From NCBI RefSeq assembly GCF_020215645.1, contig NZ_CP084058.1, positions 2,604,001 to 2,668,000 on the forward strand: a stretch of 64,000 nucleotides of DNA. Direction: 5' to 3'. This DNA comes from Nonomuraea gerenzanensis (lineage in GTDB: Bacteria; Actinomycetota; Actinomycetes; Streptosporangiales; Streptosporangiaceae). The position numbers and the translations under genes are program-made. Numbering within the stretch: the first letter of the stretch is position 1; each line of letters begins with the position of its first letter. Under the pieces are notes generated by a model. It did not search any database and was not told the DNA's origin. It saw only the letters and a program-made list of their open reading frames with translations. Of this stretch, positions 63,334 to 64,000 are shown piece by piece.

Positions 63334-63777
63334 ATGAAAAGCTCTTGGATTTCGCGCGGCGTCACGGCCGCCGCCGCCCTGACCGCACTCACGCTGCTGA
63401 GCACCACTCCCGCCTCGGCGGCGAGCTACTGGAACTCCGCCGTAGCGCCGAACGCCACCTCGGTGGGCACCGTGGTGGAGCAGAAGGTCACCGTCTCCAA
63501 GCGGACGTTCACGATCCAGCTGCGCGTGGGCAAGTACGGGAGCCTGAGCTACTTCTGGGCCCGCGCCCCGAAGAACTCCAACGCGAACGGCATGGACCTG
63601 TTCCTGTCGGTCTACAACGCCTCCACCAGGAAGTGGGAGAGCCGGCGAAAGATGATCAGCAACACCACCTACACCGACGCCCACCGGTCCATCCACAAGT
63701 ACGGGTACAAGGCCTGCGCGAAGGCGCCCGGCCTCGGCGGGACCGCGGCCGTGTGCACCAGCGCCCGCTACGTCTGA
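63334..63777 (+). CDS. Small secreted protein
   Basis: A 147-residue exported protein. The signal peptide (residues 1 to about 29, ending TTPASA) has the basic start MKSSWISRG and a long hydrophobic core. The mature part is about 118 residues, rich in Lys, Tyr, Ser and Thr, with a YWNSAV start and two Cys near the end (KACAK, AVCTS) that may bond. No enzyme motif is visible. The two following hairpins end its transcript. Similar secreted proteins of unknown role are common in this group. Confidence 0.78.
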   Translation: MKSSWISRGVTAAAALTALTLLSTTPASAASYWNSAVAPNATSVGTVVEQKVTVSKRTFTIQLRVGKYGSLSYFWARAPKNSNANGMDLFLSVYNASTRKWESRRKMISNTTYTDAHRSIHKYGYKACAKAPGLGGTAAVCTSARYV

Positions 63778-63795
63778 CGGGTCTGACCGCACGGA

Positions 63796-63857
63796 CCTGA
63801 AGACGGCTTCGGCGATCTTCGGGCTGCCTGAAGACGGCTTCGGCGCTCTTCAGGCTG
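63796..63857 (+). terminator. Two tandem terminator hairpins
   Basis: A 31-bp unit starting CCTGAAGACGGCTTCGGCG occurs at 63796 and 63827. In each, CCTGAAGA pairs with the following TCTTC-x-GG; the second copy is perfect and the first has one G-T pair. A GC-TTCG-GC tetraloop sits inside each stem. They follow the secreted protein gene by about 20 bases. Confidence 0.75.
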
Positions 63858-63916
63858 CGTTCAGGCGCGGGAGGCGACCCTCGGGGCTGTCGAATCGTCT
63901 CGGGGAGGGAGTTCCC

Positions 63917-64000
63917 ATGTTGAAGCGACGCCTGGCGATCGTCGCCACGTCCGCCGTGCTCGGGCTCGGCGTCATGGCCGGCTCTGCGCTGGCCGACGAG
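63917..64000 (+). CDS. Secreted protein, 5' end only
   Basis: The window ends after 28 codons. The ATG at 63917 follows GGGAGGGAG. The visible residues form a signal peptide: MLKRRLAIVATSAVLGLG, then VMAGSALADE, with a cleavage site at Ala-Leu-Ala. The mature protein lies beyond the window, so its function is unknown. Confidence 0.75.
   Translation, partial: MLKRRLAIVATSAVLGLGVMAGSALADE

Overview
The window reads as chromosomal DNA of a high-GC actinobacterium. GC is around 70%, GTG starts and ATGA/GTGA start-stop overlaps are common, and there is a PknG-GlnX-GlnH set, an HrdB-like principal sigma factor and many secreted proteins. Gene content and protein style suggest a Streptosporangiaceae member such as Nonomuraea; this is inference, not a database match. 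No transposase, integrase, phage structural gene, CRISPR array or PKS/NRPS cluster was seen.

Region 1 (1-13.5 kb) is metabolic. It starts with the end of an NDP-forming acyl-CoA synthetase, an Nramp-like membrane protein, a small membrane protein and a TerC protein. Then come a GntR regulator and an MFS carrier (minus strand), divergent from an operon of succinyl-CoA-ligase-like beta and alpha subunits, hydroxypyruvate isomerase (hyi), tartronate semialdehyde reductase (glxR), a glyoxylate carboligase-like enzyme (gcl) and an aldehyde dehydrogenase. The logic is glyoxylate to tartronate semialdehyde to glycerate, with a CoA-ligase and an aldehyde dehydrogenase feeding or draining it. Palindromic sites around an ATACGGTAT core in the divergent promoter, plus a related half-site before the GntR gene, suggest one regulator for the locus.

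Region 2 (13.9-18.5 kb) holds the most unusual module: a 1271-residue protein with an N-terminal caspase-like protease domain, a STAND-type NTPase and C-terminal WD40-like repeats, translationally coupled to a serine alpha/beta hydrolase. The architecture is that of an NLR-like immune or cell-death device.

Region 3 (18.5-34.7 kb) carries glyS, a large secreted M14 carboxypeptidase, a dienelactone-hydrolase-like lipoprotein, an operon (short exported peptide, MoxR ATPase, DUF58 protein, membrane vWA protein, HtrA-like protease, two-component pair), an orphan cytochrome b, and ppdK behind three TTGGTCTA-type operators.

Region 4 (34.7-46.1 kb) is a patchwork of single genes: a decayed DinB-type gene, VOC and GNAT proteins, an orphan ATP synthase c subunit, an NmrA-like reductase, a secreted DUF4832-type protein, a PCMT-like methyltransferase, a phosphotransferase, an M48 protease and dgt.

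Region 5 (46.1-64 kb) has a ferredoxin-reductase-like protein, an M23 lipoprotein, dnaG and a principal sigma factor. Next is a seven-gene minus-strand operon (coiled-coil protein, PknG, PP2C phosphatase, vWA, FHA, GlnX, GlnH) that looks like an enlarged amino-acid-sensing kinase pathway. The window closes with a glycoside hydrolase, small proteins, tRNA-Asn(GTT) and two secreted proteins, the last cut by the window edge. Three unrelated genes (cytochrome b, dgt, the gene ending at 62511) have short tandem duplications of their 3' ends across the stop codon.
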